Source: an uncultured Eubacteriales bacterium (lineage in GTDB: Bacteria > Bacillota > Clostridia > Christensenellales > Aristaeellaceae). From it: a DNA stretch of 64,000 bases. Under the pieces are notes generated by a model. The model worked only from the letters and a program-made list of their open reading frames with translations. It searched no databases and was not told the DNA's origin. Positions 6,773 to 15,388 of the stretch are shown here, piece after piece (position 1 is the first letter of the stretch; each line of letters opens with the position of its first letter). The DNA is taken from contig CACZHW010000008.1 in NCBI GenBank assembly GCA_902781095.1, forward strand, positions 1 to 64,000, read 5' to 3'. Both the position numbers and the translations under genes were made by a program.

Positions 6773-7684
6773 ATGTCCGTCTTTTCCACCATGGCCGAGA
6801 CACAGGCGCTGATGTTCCTGTATCTGCTGGCGGGCGCGGTCTGCGCCAAAACGGGGGTCATCCGGGAGCAGGCCCGCGAGGGCATGCTCTCCTTCCTCAT
6901 TTACGTGGTGATGCCCGCTTCCATCCTCTCCGCGTATGTAAACGGGCTGGAGCGCCAGCAGCTGCTGGAGGGCGCGCAGGCGATGCTCATCTGCACGGCG
7001 GCGTGCCTGCTCTCCTGGGCGCTGGGGCGCCTGCTCTGGCGCCGCGCGCCGGAAGGGAGGCGGCAGGTGCTTACGTACGGCACGGTGCTGCCCAACATCG
7101 GCAACGCCGGCCTGCCCATCAGCCAGCTGGTGTTCGGGCCCATGGGCGTCTTTTACACCTCCATGCAGATGCTCCCGGGCACGATTATCGGATGGACGGT
7201 GGGCCCGGCCATCTATAACGGAGGCGGGAGCCTGCGCGGCATGGCAGGGCGGCTCATCCGCAACCCCAACATCGTGGCGGTGCTGCTGGGACTCTTCTTC
7301 GCGCTGACGGGCATCCGCCTGCCTTCCGTCCTCGGCCGGGCCGTGACGGGGCTTACGGGGATGACGGCGCCGCTGTCCATGGTGCTGATCGGCGCAGCGC
7401 TGACGCAGGTGAACCCGAAGGCCGTTCTGAGGCCGGACGTGCTGCTCTTTTGCGCCGTGCGCCTTTTGCTCATCCCGCTGCTGATGATCCCGGTGCTGCG
7501 CCTGCTGGGCGTGGGAACGATGCTCCTGCAGGTTTCCGTGGTGCTGTTTGCCATGCCGGTGGCCAACTACGTGGCGATCCAGGCGGAGATGTATGGGGGC
7601 GAGCATATCTTCGCCTCCGCGCTCGTCTTCGTCACCACGCTGCTCTCGCTTGTCACCGTGCCGCTGGTGACGCTGCTGTTTTAA
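6773..7684 (+). CDS. AEC (auxin efflux carrier) family transporter
   Basis: 303 residues with ten or so hydrophobic segments in two halves, the AEC/BART layout. The family's NPNIVAVLLGL segment is at about residues 162-172, at the start of the second half, and PNIGNAGLPISQLVFG is at about 105. Bacterial members export or import small carboxylates such as malate or malonate; the substrate is not predictable here. The ATG at 6773 has GGAGG 7 bases upstream; a GTG two codons earlier is less well placed. The gene stands alone between two terminators or promoters. Confidence 0.9.
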   Translation: MSVFSTMAETQALMFLYLLAGAVCAKTGVIREQAREGMLSFLIYVVMPASILSAYVNGLERQQLLEGAQAMLICTAACLLSWALGRLLWRRAPEGRRQVLTYGTVLPNIGNAGLPISQLVFGPMGVFYTSMQMLPGTIIGWTVGPAIYNGGGSLRGMAGRLIRNPNIVAVLLGLFFALTGIRLPSVLGRAVTGLTGMTAPLSMVLIGAALTQVNPKAVLRPDVLLFCAVRLLLIPLLMIPVLRLLGVGTMLLQVSVVLFAMPVANYVAIQAEMYGGEHIFASALVFVTTLLSLVTVPLVTLLF

Positions 7685-7694
7685 AACAGAAGTT

Positions 7695-7723
7695 TTGCTT
7701 TTTGCGCCTGCATCGTGTAGAAT
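7695..7723 (+). promoter_or_regulatory. Promoter of the DUF1622 gene
   Basis: TTGCTT (7695-7700) and TAGAAT (7718-7723) with a 17-base spacer, 35 bases upstream of the DUF1622 start codon. Confidence 0.6.
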
Positions 7724-7757
7724 ACGGTTATCATCTGAAAACGGGAGGATTTTTTGT

Positions 7758-8090
7758 ATGCTGGAAACCCTCACGCATTTTCTGCAGGAAATCGTCGCCG
7801 GCGTGGCGGAGGTCTGCATCCCGCTCGTGCAGCTGGTGGGCGTAGCCGTCCTGATGCTGAGCGCGATCCGGGGCGTCATCGACTATGCGCAGCGTAAGCC
7901 GCACGTCGGCGTGACGCTCGCGCACGGCCTCGCGCTGGCGCTGGAATTCATGCTGGGCGCGGAAGTGCTGCACATCGTGCTGGCGCACGACTGGAAGGAG
8001 CTGGGCGTGCTCGGCGTCGGCGTCATCATCCACATCCTGATGACGCTGCTGCTCCACCAGGAAGTCAAGGAAGGCAAGGAAAAGGAATAA
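7758..8090 (+). CDS. DUF1622 family membrane protein
   Basis: 110 residues with three hydrophobic helices (LVGVAVLMLSAIRGVI, GLALALEFMLGAEVLHIVLA and LGVLGVGVIIHILMTLLL) and a charged C-terminal tail. The arrangement and the R-K-P-H-V-G loop match the DUF1622 small integral membrane family, whose role is unknown. GGGAGGA lies 8 bases before the ATG at 7758. It is a single-gene unit with its own promoter at 7695 and a terminator at 8110. Confidence 0.85.
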   Translation: MLETLTHFLQEIVAGVAEVCIPLVQLVGVAVLMLSAIRGVIDYAQRKPHVGVTLAHGLALALEFMLGAEVLHIVLAHDWKELGVLGVGVIIHILMTLLLHQEVKEGKEKE

Positions 8091-8109
8091 CCCCCGAAAA
8101 CGGAAGGCG

Positions 8110-8141
8110 GAAGTGCTTCGGCGCTTCTGTCTTTTGTTTTT
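8110..8141 (+). terminator. Rho-independent terminator
   Basis: GAAGTGC/GCGCTTC (one T-G pair) around a TTCG tetraloop, followed by TGTCTTTTGTTTTT. Confidence 0.85.
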
Positions 8142-8142
8142 A

Positions 8143-8173
8143 TTGACTAACAGTAGGTAGTTAAGCTAAACTA
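8143..8173 (+). promoter_or_regulatory. feo promoter overlapped by a DtxR/IdeR-like operator
   Basis: TTGACT (8143-8148) and TAAACT (8167-8172) sit 18 bases apart. Over the -10 lies TAGTTAAGCTAAACTA (8158-8173), a palindrome with 14 of 16 matching positions. It resembles the DtxR/IdeR box (TTAGG-TTAGSCTAA-CCTAA type), so iron-dependent repression of feoAB is likely. A DtxR-type regulator is not encoded in the window. Confidence 0.7.
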
Positions 8174-8206
8174 ACCCGGATTGTTTGAAAGAAAGGGGAT
8201 ATTCCC

Positions 8207-10552
8207 GTGACGCTGGGAGATCTGAAGATCGGAGAGAGCGCGAAAATCACGCGCGTGGGCGGCGAGGGCGCCCTGCGGCAGCACTTCCTGGATATGGGCA
8301 TGATACCGGGCGCGGAGGTGACGCTGGAAAAGCTGGCCCCCATGGGCGACCCGATGGAGCTGCGCGTGCACGGCTACGAGCTGACGCTGCGCCTGGCGGA
8401 CGCGGCCAGGATCGACGTGGAGCCCGCGATCAAAGGGGAAAAACCGGCCCCGAAGGATACGGGAAAGACGGAACACCCGGGCCTGGGCGAAGAGGGCAAG
8501 TTCCATCCGAAGGGCAGCGGGGACCCGCTGCCGGAGGGGACGAGGCTGACCTTTGCCCTCGTGGGCAACCAGAACAGCGGCAAGACGACGCTGTTCAACC
8601 AGCTGACGGGCGCCAACCAGCACGTCGGCAATTTCCCCGGCGTGACGGTGGACCGGAAGGACGGCGTCATCCGCGGTTACGCGGACACGCTGATCACGGA
8701 CCTGCCGGGCATCTATTCCATGTCCCCGTATTCCAGCGAGGAGCTGGTGTCGCGGAACTTCGTGCTGGACGACAAGCCCAGGGCGATCATCAACATCGTG
8801 GACGCCACGAACATCGAGCGCAACCTGTACCTCACCATGCAGCTGCTGGAGATCGGGATCCCCACGGTGGTCGCGCTCAACATGATGGACGAGATGGCGG
8901 GCAACGGCGGCAGCGTGGACGTGAACGCGATGGAGGCGATGCTGGGCGTGCCCGTCGTGCCCGTCTCCGCGGCGAAAAACCAGGGCGTGGACGAGCTGGT
9001 GCGCCACGCGGTGCACATTGCGAAATACCAGGAGCGGCCGGTTCGGCAGGATTTCTGTGACGCGGAGGACCACGGCGGCGCGGTTCACCGCTGCCTGCAT
9101 GCGGTCATCCACCTGATTGAAGACCACGCGGCGCGCGCGGGGCTGCCGGTCCGCTTTGCCGCCTCCAAGGTGATCGAAGGGGACGAGCTGATCCTGGAGC
9201 GGCTGCAGCTGGACGCAAACGAGCGGGAGATGCTGGACCACATCGTGCTGCAGATGGAGAAGGAGCGCGGCCTGGACCGCAGCGCGGCCATGGCGGACAT
9301 GCGCTTTTCGTTCATCTACAAGGTATGCGACGCCTGCGTCAAACGGCCGCAGGAGAGCCGGGAACACATCCGCAGCCGCAGGATCGACCGCGTGCTGACG
9401 GGCAAATACACGGCCATACCGGCGTTCATCGCCATCATGGCGCTGGTGTTCTACCTCACCTTCGTTTTGATCGGCCCCTTCCTGCAGGACCTGATGGAGA
9501 GTTGCGTCGGCGCCCTGGCAGATTTGGCGGACGGGGCGATGACGAAGGCGGGGGTCAGCGAGGCGATTCACAGCCTCGTCATCGAAGGACTCTTCGAGGG
9601 CGTGGGCAGCGTGCTCAGCTTCCTGCCCATCATCGTCACCATGTTCTTCTTCCTTTCTCTGCTGGAGGACAGCGGATACATCGCCCGCGTGGCGTTCTTT
9701 ATGGACAAGCTGCTGCGGCGCATCGGCCTGTCCGGGCGCAGCATCGTGCCCATGCTGATCGGCTTCGGCTGCACGGTGCCGGCCGTCATGTCGACCCGGA
9801 CGCTGCCCAGCGACCGCGACCGCAGGATGACCATCCTGCTGACGCCGTTTATGTCCTGCACAGCGAAGCTGCCCATCTACGCCTTCTTCGTCGGCGCGTT
9901 TTTCCCGCGCGGCAGGTGGTTTATCATCCCCGGGCTGTACGTGCTGGGCGTCGTCATGGGCATCCTGGCCGCGGTGATTTACAGAAAGACCCTCTTCAAG
10001 GGCGAGGCGGTGCCCTTCGTCATGGAGCTGCCGAACTACCGCCTGCCGAGCCCGCGCAGCGTGCTGCAGCTGCTGTGGGAAAAGGCGAAGGACTTCCTGC
10101 AGCGCGCGTTCTCCGTTATCCTCGTCGCCACGCTCGTTGTGTGGTTCTTAAAGAGCTTCGATTTCCGCTTCCGCCTGGTGACGGATTCCCGCGACAGCAT
10201 CCTGGCGGCGGCAGCGGGCCTGCTGGCGCCGGTGATGCGGCCCACCGGCCTGGGCGACTGGCGCATCGTCACCTCGCTCATCAGCGGCTTCATGGCCAAG
10301 GAGAGCGTCGTCTCCATCATGGAGGTGCTCTTCGTCTCGCCGGAAGGCCTGCCTTCGATGATCAGTTCGCTGACGGCGGCCTCCATGCTGGTTTTCAGCC
10401 TGCTGTACACGCCGTGCGTGGCGGCCGTCGCTTCCGTCAAGCGCGAGATGGGCAGCCGCTGGGCCGTCGGCGTCGTCCTGTGGCAGTGCTCCGTGGCCTG
10501 GCTGGCGGCGCTTATCGTACGGATCATCGGCCTCGCGCTGGGGCTCGGCTGA
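8207..10552 (+). CDS. feoB: Ferrous iron transporter FeoB with N-terminal fused FeoA domain
   Basis: 781 residues. Residues 1-75 are a FeoA SH3-like domain (MTLGDLKIGESAKITRVGGE start). After a charged linker comes the FeoB G-domain: G1 GNQNSGKTTLF near residue 121, G2 NFPGVTVDRK, G3 DLPGIYSMSP, G4 NMMD and G5 VSAAKNQG. From about residue 405 there is the polytopic membrane part with GFGCTVPAVMSTRTL and FMSCTAKLPIYAFFVGAFFP, the Cys-containing gate motifs. It imports Fe2+ under anaerobic conditions. The start is GTG at 8207 with AAAGGGG upstream. A Cys-rich partner gene follows after 12 bases, and the promoter carries a DtxR-like operator. Confidence 0.97.
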   Translation: MTLGDLKIGESAKITRVGGEGALRQHFLDMGMIPGAEVTLEKLAPMGDPMELRVHGYELTLRLADAARIDVEPAIKGEKPAPKDTGKTEHPGLGEEGKFHPKGSGDPLPEGTRLTFALVGNQNSGKTTLFNQLTGANQHVGNFPGVTVDRKDGVIRGYADTLITDLPGIYSMSPYSSEELVSRNFVLDDKPRAIINIVDATNIERNLYLTMQLLEIGIPTVVALNMMDEMAGNGGSVDVNAMEAMLGVPVVPVSAAKNQGVDELVRHAVHIAKYQERPVRQDFCDAEDHGGAVHRCLHAVIHLIEDHAARAGLPVRFAASKVIEGDELILERLQLDANEREMLDHIVLQMEKERGLDRSAAMADMRFSFIYKVCDACVKRPQESREHIRSRRIDRVLTGKYTAIPAFIAIMALVFYLTFVLIGPFLQDLMESCVGALADLADGAMTKAGVSEAIHSLVIEGLFEGVGSVLSFLPIIVTMFFFLSLLEDSGYIARVAFFMDKLLRRIGLSGRSIVPMLIGFGCTVPAVMSTRTLPSDRDRRMTILLTPFMSCTAKLPIYAFFVGAFFPRGRWFIIPGLYVLGVVMGILAAVIYRKTLFKGEAVPFVMELPNYRLPSPRSVLQLLWEKAKDFLQRAFSVILVATLVVWFLKSFDFRFRLVTDSRDSILAAAAGLLAPVMRPTGLGDWRIVTSLISGFMAKESVVSIMEVLFVSPEGLPSMISSLTAASMLVFSLLYTPCVAAVASVKREMGSRWAVGVVLWQCSVAWLAALIVRIIGLALGLG

Positions 10553-10564
10553 GGGGGAGAGACG

Positions 10565-10726
10565 ATGAACATCTGGGATATCGTGATTCTGCTCGCGGTG
10601 GGCGCCGCCGCCGCTTTGGCCGTCCGCAGTATGCGGCGCAGGCGGGCCGGCGGTGGCTGCTGCGGCAGCAGCGGCTGTTCAGGCGCATCCTGCGCCTGCG
10701 GAGGCACGCCGGGAAAAGAAAAGTAA
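10565..10726 (+). CDS. FeoB-associated Cys-rich membrane protein
   Basis: 53 residues. One N-terminal hydrophobic helix (WDIVILLAVGAAAALAV) is followed by RRRR and a cysteine-rich tail, GGCCGSSGCSGASCACGG (six Cys). This is the pattern of the small Cys-rich membrane proteins placed next to feoB in Bacillota. GGGGGAGAGACG precedes the ATG, and it lies 12 bases after feoB. A role in delivering or sensing Fe2+ at the FeoB channel is inferred from context only. Confidence 0.92.
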   Translation: MNIWDIVILLAVGAAAALAVRSMRRRRAGGGCCGSSGCSGASCACGGTPGKEK

Positions 10727-10733
10727 ACAAGAC

Positions 10734-10762
10734 CCGCCTTCCTGTATCGGGAAGGCGGATCT
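10734..10762 (+). terminator. Hairpin ending the feo operon
   Basis: CCGCCTTCC at 10734-10742 pairs with GGAAGGCGG at 10750-10758. The following ATCTTTCG is only a weak T-run. Confidence 0.6.
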
Positions 10763-10847
10763 TTCGTATCCGGCTTTGGCGGCGATCGTCTGCGGACGGT
10801 TTTCCCGGGCGGCGCTAAGCGGCGGGAAGCCTGCTGCTTTGCGCCCT

Positions 10848-11726
10848 TCAGCGGGAGCGGCGCTCGCTGAGCAGGTGAAGCCCCAGCCCCGCAAGGATGA
10901 GGACGCAGCCCAGCAGCCTGGCCGGGGAGAGCACGCTGCGGGAGATCAGGGCCGTGACGAGGATGCTGGTGAGCGGCTCAAAGAGGGAGAACAGGGCGGC
11001 CTGCGTGCCGTCAGCCAGGCGCACACCCTCCTGGAAGAGCGAGGTGGCGGCGACGGCGGTCATCCCGATGGCCAGCAGGGTGAAGACCCACGCGCGGGGC
11101 TCGAGCGACAGGGTAAAGCGGCCGGTCAGCAGCGCGGAGGTGCCGCAGAGCAGCGCACCGGCGACGGACATGCCTGCAAGCCGCGGAAACAGCGGCAAAT
11201 CGCCGGAGCGCCTGTCCAGTGCGAGGATATAGGCTGCGTACAGGACGCCGGAAAGCCAGGCGAAGAGGAGGCCGGTCAAAAAACCGCCGGAGGCCGACCC
11301 CTCCATAAACAGGAGGATGCCGGCGAGGGACAGGACCAGGGCGGCGCAGGTCCCCGGCCGCGGCAACTGCCGGCGCGCCGCCGACTCGCAGAGGACGACG
11401 TACAGGGGATACAGGAAGTGCACGGTGGTCGCGATGCCCGCGGGCAGATAAGCGTAGGAGGAGTAGAGCATCAGCGTGCAGGCGAAGGACAGAAAGCCCA
11501 GCAGTGCGCAGCCCCGGGCGTTTTTGAGGAGAAGCGGCAGGCTCCCCCTGGAAAGGAACAGGAAAAGCGGAAGCGGCAGCAGCGCGCGCAGAAAAGCCAT
11601 GTTGACGGGATTGTTGCCGCCGGCATAGGAAAAGGCGGTCAGGCTCGGGGCAATGCCGAAGAGCACGGCAGAGGCCATGATGTACAGGACGCCCCGTACG
11701 GGGCCGGAGAGGCGGGAACCGGACAT
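10848..11726 (-). CDS. EamA/DMT family transporter
   Basis: 292 residues with ten hydrophobic segments forming two EamA repeats, the standard drug/metabolite transporter layout. SGSRLSGPVRGVLYIMASAV at the start gives helix 1, and the second repeat begins near residue 150 (SGVLYAAYILALDRRSGDLP). Members move amino acids, metabolites or drugs across the cytoplasmic membrane; nothing here indicates the substrate. ACGGAGG precedes the start at 11726. It runs leftward, with the phosphoesterase gene 42 bases upstream, so the two may be one transcript. Confidence 0.9.
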   Translation of the reverse strand: MSGSRLSGPVRGVLYIMASAVLFGIAPSLTAFSYAGGNNPVNMAFLRALLPLPLFLFLSRGSLPLLLKNARGCALLGFLSFACTLMLYSSYAYLPAGIATTVHFLYPLYVVLCESAARRQLPRPGTCAALVLSLAGILLFMEGSASGGFLTGLLFAWLSGVLYAAYILALDRRSGDLPLFPRLAGMSVAGALLCGTSALLTGRFTLSLEPRAWVFTLLAIGMTAVAATSLFQEGVRLADGTQAALFSLFEPLTSILVTALISRSVLSPARLLGCVLILAGLGLHLLSERRSR

Positions 11727-11768
11727 GGCAGGACCTCCGTTTCAAAAAGGAAAAGAAGCGGCGGACGC

Positions 11769-12515
11769 TCAGTCCAGGATCCGCTTCGGCATCCAGCGCA
11801 GGAAATCGCCGGAGACGAGGGAATAGGAAACGCCGCGGTGCAGCCCTTCGAGGCTGTTGTGAAAGCGGGATTCACCGTGGCAGTGCGCGTAGACGACCTG
11901 CTGTGCGCCGTATTCCTCCGCCATGGCGGTAAAGCCGCTGGCCTCTTCCAGGATGTTCGTGGGCGGATAGTGGAGGAAGACGACGAAGCGGCGGTAGCCG
12001 TCGCTGCGGGCGGCCTCAAAGGAGAGGCGCAGGCGCTCCAGCTCCCGCGCGACGAGCTTTTCGGCGCGGGCGGCCTCGCGCTCGTCCCAGCCGACGATGC
12101 GCCGGCGCCTGTCCAGGTAGAAGGGCCCCTCGAAGGTGAACCCCTTGGTGCCCACCAGGGCGGTATCGCTGTAGGCGCAGTAGTTGTTCTGCAGGAAGAA
12201 GAGCCGGCCGGCATAGCGCCCGTTCAGCGCTGCGGTCTTCTTCGCATCCCAGAACATGTCGTGGTTGCCGCGCAGCAGGATTTTGCGCCCCGGCAGCGCG
12301 GCGATGAAATCCAGGTCCGGGCCGGCCTGCTCCGGGTTTTTGCCCCAGCTGTGGTCGCCTGCCAGCACGAGGGTGTCCTCCGCCCGCACCAGCGCGCGGC
12401 AGTTTGCAAGGAAGCGCTCCTCGTGCCCGCGCCAGACGGGGTCCGTCAGCTGGCCGGGGGCTTTCAGTTCGCTGGCGAAATGGAGGTGCAGATCCCCGAT
12501 GGCGTAGAGGCTCAT
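11769..12515 (-). CDS. Calcineurin-like metallophosphoesterase
   Basis: 248 residues. It shows the metal-binding signature of the family in order: GDLHLH near residue 7, LAGDHSWG near 51, LLRGNHDMFW near 78, then FLHYPP and a late YAHCHGES. These give the D-x-H, G-D, G-N-H-D/E and G-H-x-H-like ligands for a two-metal site; the usual GHTH appears as AHCHGES. The substrate may be a phosphodiester, a nucleotide or a phosphoprotein. The ribosome-binding site is weak. It lies upstream of the EamA gene on the same strand. Confidence 0.9.
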   Translation of the reverse strand: MSLYAIGDLHLHFASELKAPGQLTDPVWRGHEERFLANCRALVRAEDTLVLAGDHSWGKNPEQAGPDLDFIAALPGRKILLRGNHDMFWDAKKTAALNGRYAGRLFFLQNNYCAYSDTALVGTKGFTFEGPFYLDRRRRIVGWDEREAARAEKLVARELERLRLSFEAARSDGYRRFVVFLHYPPTNILEEASGFTAMAEEYGAQQVVYAHCHGESRFHNSLEGLHRGVSYSLVSGDFLRWMPKRILD

Positions 12516-12607
12516 GGCGCGTCACCCGTCCTTTTTGTATCGATGAATACCGGCCTCATCATAGCCCTGCCGGCGACGTTTGGCAAGACGCAATCCGCCC
12601 GCGGGTG

Positions 12608-12637
12608 AAAAAACGGGAGCCCCTTTCGGGGCTCCCG
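12608..12637 (-). terminator. Rho-independent terminator of the HtrA gene
   Basis: CGGGAGCCCC (12614-12623) and GGGGCTCCCG (12628-12637) form a 10-bp stem with a 4-base loop. On the minus strand it is followed by six T. Confidence 0.92.
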
Positions 12638-12656
12638 CCGGTTTCGGTTTTACGGA

Positions 12657-13880
12657 TTACGGATTCCGCTGGTTGTTGCTCAGCGTGTCCACGTCGGTCG
12701 GCTGCGGCACGACCAGGTCGAGCGTCAGCTCGTTGCCGTTGCGGTCCACGACGATCTGCACGGTTTCGCCCGGCGTCTGCTTGGCCTTGATGGCGTTGAG
12801 GTCGTCGGCGTTGGTGACCTTCTCACCCGCGAAGCCGGTGATGATGTCGCCGCGCTGCAGGCCCGCACGCTCCGCCGCGCTCATGGAGCTCACGTCGGTG
12901 ATGTACACGCCGATGGGCATGTTGTACTGCTTGCTGATGGCCTCCGTCACGTCCGTGATCGTGATGCCCAGCATGATCCTGCTGCCGTCGGTCTGCGCCT
13001 GTACGGAGTCGGGGTCGTTGATCATCTGCTCGATGAGGGTCTTGACGTTGTTGACGGGGATGGCGTAGCCGATGCCCTCAATCTGCACGGAAGAGGCCTT
13101 CGCGTAGACGACACCGATCATGTTGCCGAAGGAATCGAACAGCGCGCCGCCGGAGTTGCCGGGGTTGATGGCCGCGTCCGTCTGGATGGCGTTGATGGTC
13201 ACGTCGTCGATGGTGAGGCTGTGCTCCTTTGCGGAGATGATGCCGGCGGTGACGCTGCCGTGAACGGTGCCCATCGGGTTGCCGATGACCACGGCCAGCT
13301 CACCGACCTGCAGCTGATCGCTGTCTGCAAAGGTGGCGGGGTTCAGGCCCTCGGCCTCAATCTTCAGCACGGCGATGTCGTTGCTCTCGGAGGAGCCGAC
13401 CAGCGTGGCCTCGTAGCTCTTCTCCTCGTCGCCGTCGTTTTCGGGGGCGACGTAAACGGTGATCTTGTCCGCGCCGGAGATGACGTGGTTGTTGGTGACG
13501 ATGTAGCCGTCATCGGAGATGATGACGCCGGAGCCGGCTGCCTTCTGCGTGTATTCGCGCGGGCTGCGGCGGCCGTCGCCGTAACCGTAGCCGTATCCGT
13601 AGCCGAACAGGCCGCCGAACGGGCTGGCGCCGAAGGGATTGTTGTAGTAGTTGTCGTTGTAGACGATCTTGGTCTCCGTCTCGATGGCGACGACGGAGGT
13701 GCGGTTCTTCGCCACGATCTCGGCGATGGACAGCGCGTTTTCATCGGAAGCGGCCTCGATCACGCTGAAGTGCTTGGTCGTGCCGTTGTCCTGTGCGAAG
13801 GCGCTGACGCCTGCGGTAAGAAGCAGCGCGAGGGCTGCGCACAGGGCGATGAGTTTACGGATGGTTTGAACGTTCTTCAT
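12657..13880 (-). CDS. HtrA/DegP-type S1C serine protease with PDZ domain
   Basis: 407 residues. An N-terminal hydrophobic signal or anchor segment (residues 10-30, IALCAALALLLTAGVSAFAQ) targets it across the membrane. The trypsin-like domain shows the triad: His in TNNHVISG near residue 130, Asp in SNDIAVLKI near 167 and Ser in NPGNSGGALFD near 243. A PDZ domain follows at about 300-390 (AAERAGLQRGDIITGFAGEK). A Gly/Tyr-rich stretch lies near residues 80-100. It degrades or refolds damaged envelope proteins. I chose the ATG at 13880 because GAAAGGAG precedes it and the signal peptide starts there. Confidence 0.95.
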   Translation of the reverse strand: MKNVQTIRKLIALCAALALLLTAGVSAFAQDNGTTKHFSVIEAASDENALSIAEIVAKNRTSVVAIETETKIVYNDNYYNNPFGASPFGGLFGYGYGYGYGDGRRSPREYTQKAAGSGVIISDDGYIVTNNHVISGADKITVYVAPENDGDEEKSYEATLVGSSESNDIAVLKIEAEGLNPATFADSDQLQVGELAVVIGNPMGTVHGSVTAGIISAKEHSLTIDDVTINAIQTDAAINPGNSGGALFDSFGNMIGVVYAKASSVQIEGIGYAIPVNNVKTLIEQMINDPDSVQAQTDGSRIMLGITITDVTEAISKQYNMPIGVYITDVSSMSAAERAGLQRGDIITGFAGEKVTNADDLNAIKAKQTPGETVQIVVDRNGNELTLDLVVPQPTDVDTLSNNQRNP

Positions 13881-14007
13881 ATAGAAAACTCCTTTCAATG
13901 CCTCGTCAGGGCTTTTTTTCTTTTGACGATCGAAGTATACCGCCGCCCTATGAAGGAAAAATGTGCGGCAGGGGACAAAATTGAAAAAGAAATGTGACAC
14001 AAATGTG

Positions 14008-15207
14008 TCAGCGCTCCGGGGCGCGCAGCGCGCCAAAGGCGAGCGCCAGGAGATCGAAAGCGGGGGCGACCAGGGGCTCCGCGCGCCTGTCCAGCCGAAG
14101 GCCGCTGGTCATAAGGGCGGCGCCGCAGCCGGCGGCCGGGTCGAAGAAGAGCTCCGCGCACATGCCGTAGGCCACGCCCTGGTGCCCGAAAGGCGCAAAG
14201 CCGGGAAAGACGCCGTGCAGCGCGGCTGCGCCCAGCGTGCGGCCCGCATGGAGGATGCCGCCCTTTCCGTCCTGCAGGGTGTACATTTCACGAAGGGAGG
14301 CGGAGGAAAGCGCTGGGTTGTCGGCGCCCCGGCACAAAAGGCGCAGGAGCGCAGCAGCCCCGTGGCTGTCCGTAAGCATGCGGCCGGCGCCGGCGAAGAC
14401 GTCCCGCTCCGGATCGAAGGGCGCAGACGGCCGGACGGCCAGGCGCGGCGCGTCGTAGCGCAGGCGGGGCGGCAGCAGGGGATAGACGCGGTAGCCGCAG
14501 GCCAGGTCGCGGGCGGGAGAGATGCGGCGCGGATCCAGGGCGGCGCGGATGCCGAGCGGATCGAAGAGGAGGACGCGCATCGCCTCGTCCAAAGGCAGGT
14601 TCAGGGCGCGCTCCAGGACGACGCCGGCGACGCCGGCCCCGAGGTTGCTGTAGCGGAAGGACGCGCCGGGCGCGGTGTCCGTCCAGCAGGCTGCATCGCG
14701 GAGGAATTCCCGAAGGGCGGGCGGGCGCTCCGGATCCAGCGCCAGGTAGGGCCCCTCGTCGCGCAGCCCTGCGGTGTGCGTAAGCAGCATCCGGGGTGTG
14801 ACCGGGCTGTCCGGAAAGCGGGGATTGCGGGCCTTGTAGCCGAGCAGCGCGGAGATATCCGCATCCAGCGCAAGCAGCCCGCGCTCGGCCGCGGCGAGGA
14901 AGCCCAGGGCGAGTGCCGTCTTGGTGACGCTGGCGACGCGGAAGCAGGTTTCGGGCGTAACGGGCATGCGCGGCCTGCGGCGGGCGAGGCCGAAACAGAA
15001 GACCTCCTCGCGCCCGCCCTGCACGAGCACCAGGCTGGCGCCGACGGCCCGGCCGCCCCGCAGGATGCGCGCGGCTTCGCGCTCTACGGCGGCACGGCCC
15101 CCGGGCGAAAGCCCTCCGCCCTGCCGGCAGGAGGCGCCAAGGCGGCGGGCGACGGCTTCGGCCCGCTTTTGCAGCGCGGCGCGCTGACTTTCGGTTGGGT
15201 TTTTCAT
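14008..15207 (-). CDS. Serine hydrolase, beta-lactamase/class C family
   Basis: 399 residues. The SxxK motif is FRVASVTKTALALG near residue 92, the YxN motif is RYSNLGAGVAG near residue 190, and HQGVAYGM near residue 350 replaces the KTG box, as in many class C-related esterases and D-aminopeptidases. No signal peptide is evident, which argues against a secreted beta-lactamase and for a cytoplasmic esterase or peptidase. GAGGTCAGC precedes the ATG at 15207. It stands as a single gene between the HtrA promoter region and the ROK promoter. Confidence 0.9.
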   Translation of the reverse strand: MKNPTESQRAALQKRAEAVARRLGASCRQGGGLSPGGRAAVEREAARILRGGRAVGASLVLVQGGREEVFCFGLARRRPRMPVTPETCFRVASVTKTALALGFLAAAERGLLALDADISALLGYKARNPRFPDSPVTPRMLLTHTAGLRDEGPYLALDPERPPALREFLRDAACWTDTAPGASFRYSNLGAGVAGVVLERALNLPLDEAMRVLLFDPLGIRAALDPRRISPARDLACGYRVYPLLPPRLRYDAPRLAVRPSAPFDPERDVFAGAGRMLTDSHGAAALLRLLCRGADNPALSSASLREMYTLQDGKGGILHAGRTLGAAALHGVFPGFAPFGHQGVAYGMCAELFFDPAAGCGAALMTSGLRLDRRAEPLVAPAFDLLALAFGALRAPER

Positions 15208-15285
15208 GCTGACCTCGATTTCTGGCCGTAATCGCGCTTATGATAGCAGAACGCGCCCCGCATCGCAAGCTTTCGCAGTTTCCAT

Positions 15286-15314
15286 TTGACGAGACCGCCC
15301 ACTTATTGTATGAT
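15286..15314 (+). promoter_or_regulatory. Promoter of the ROK kinase gene
   Basis: TTGACG (15286-15291) and TATGAT (15309-15314) with a 17-base spacer, 75 bases upstream of the ROK start codon. Confidence 0.75.
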
Positions 15315-15388
15315 GTGTCTATAGTCGGGGGTGTGTAACCCTGCGCCCGACGGCTCAAAGTGAATTGCACCTCAAAGGAGGATTTGGT

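Noticed and set aside
13550..13640. Tandem repeats in the HtrA gene (GYGYGYG)
   Set aside because: A short Gly/Tyr-rich linker in the protein; the repeat is not long or regular enough to call a DNA repeat element.
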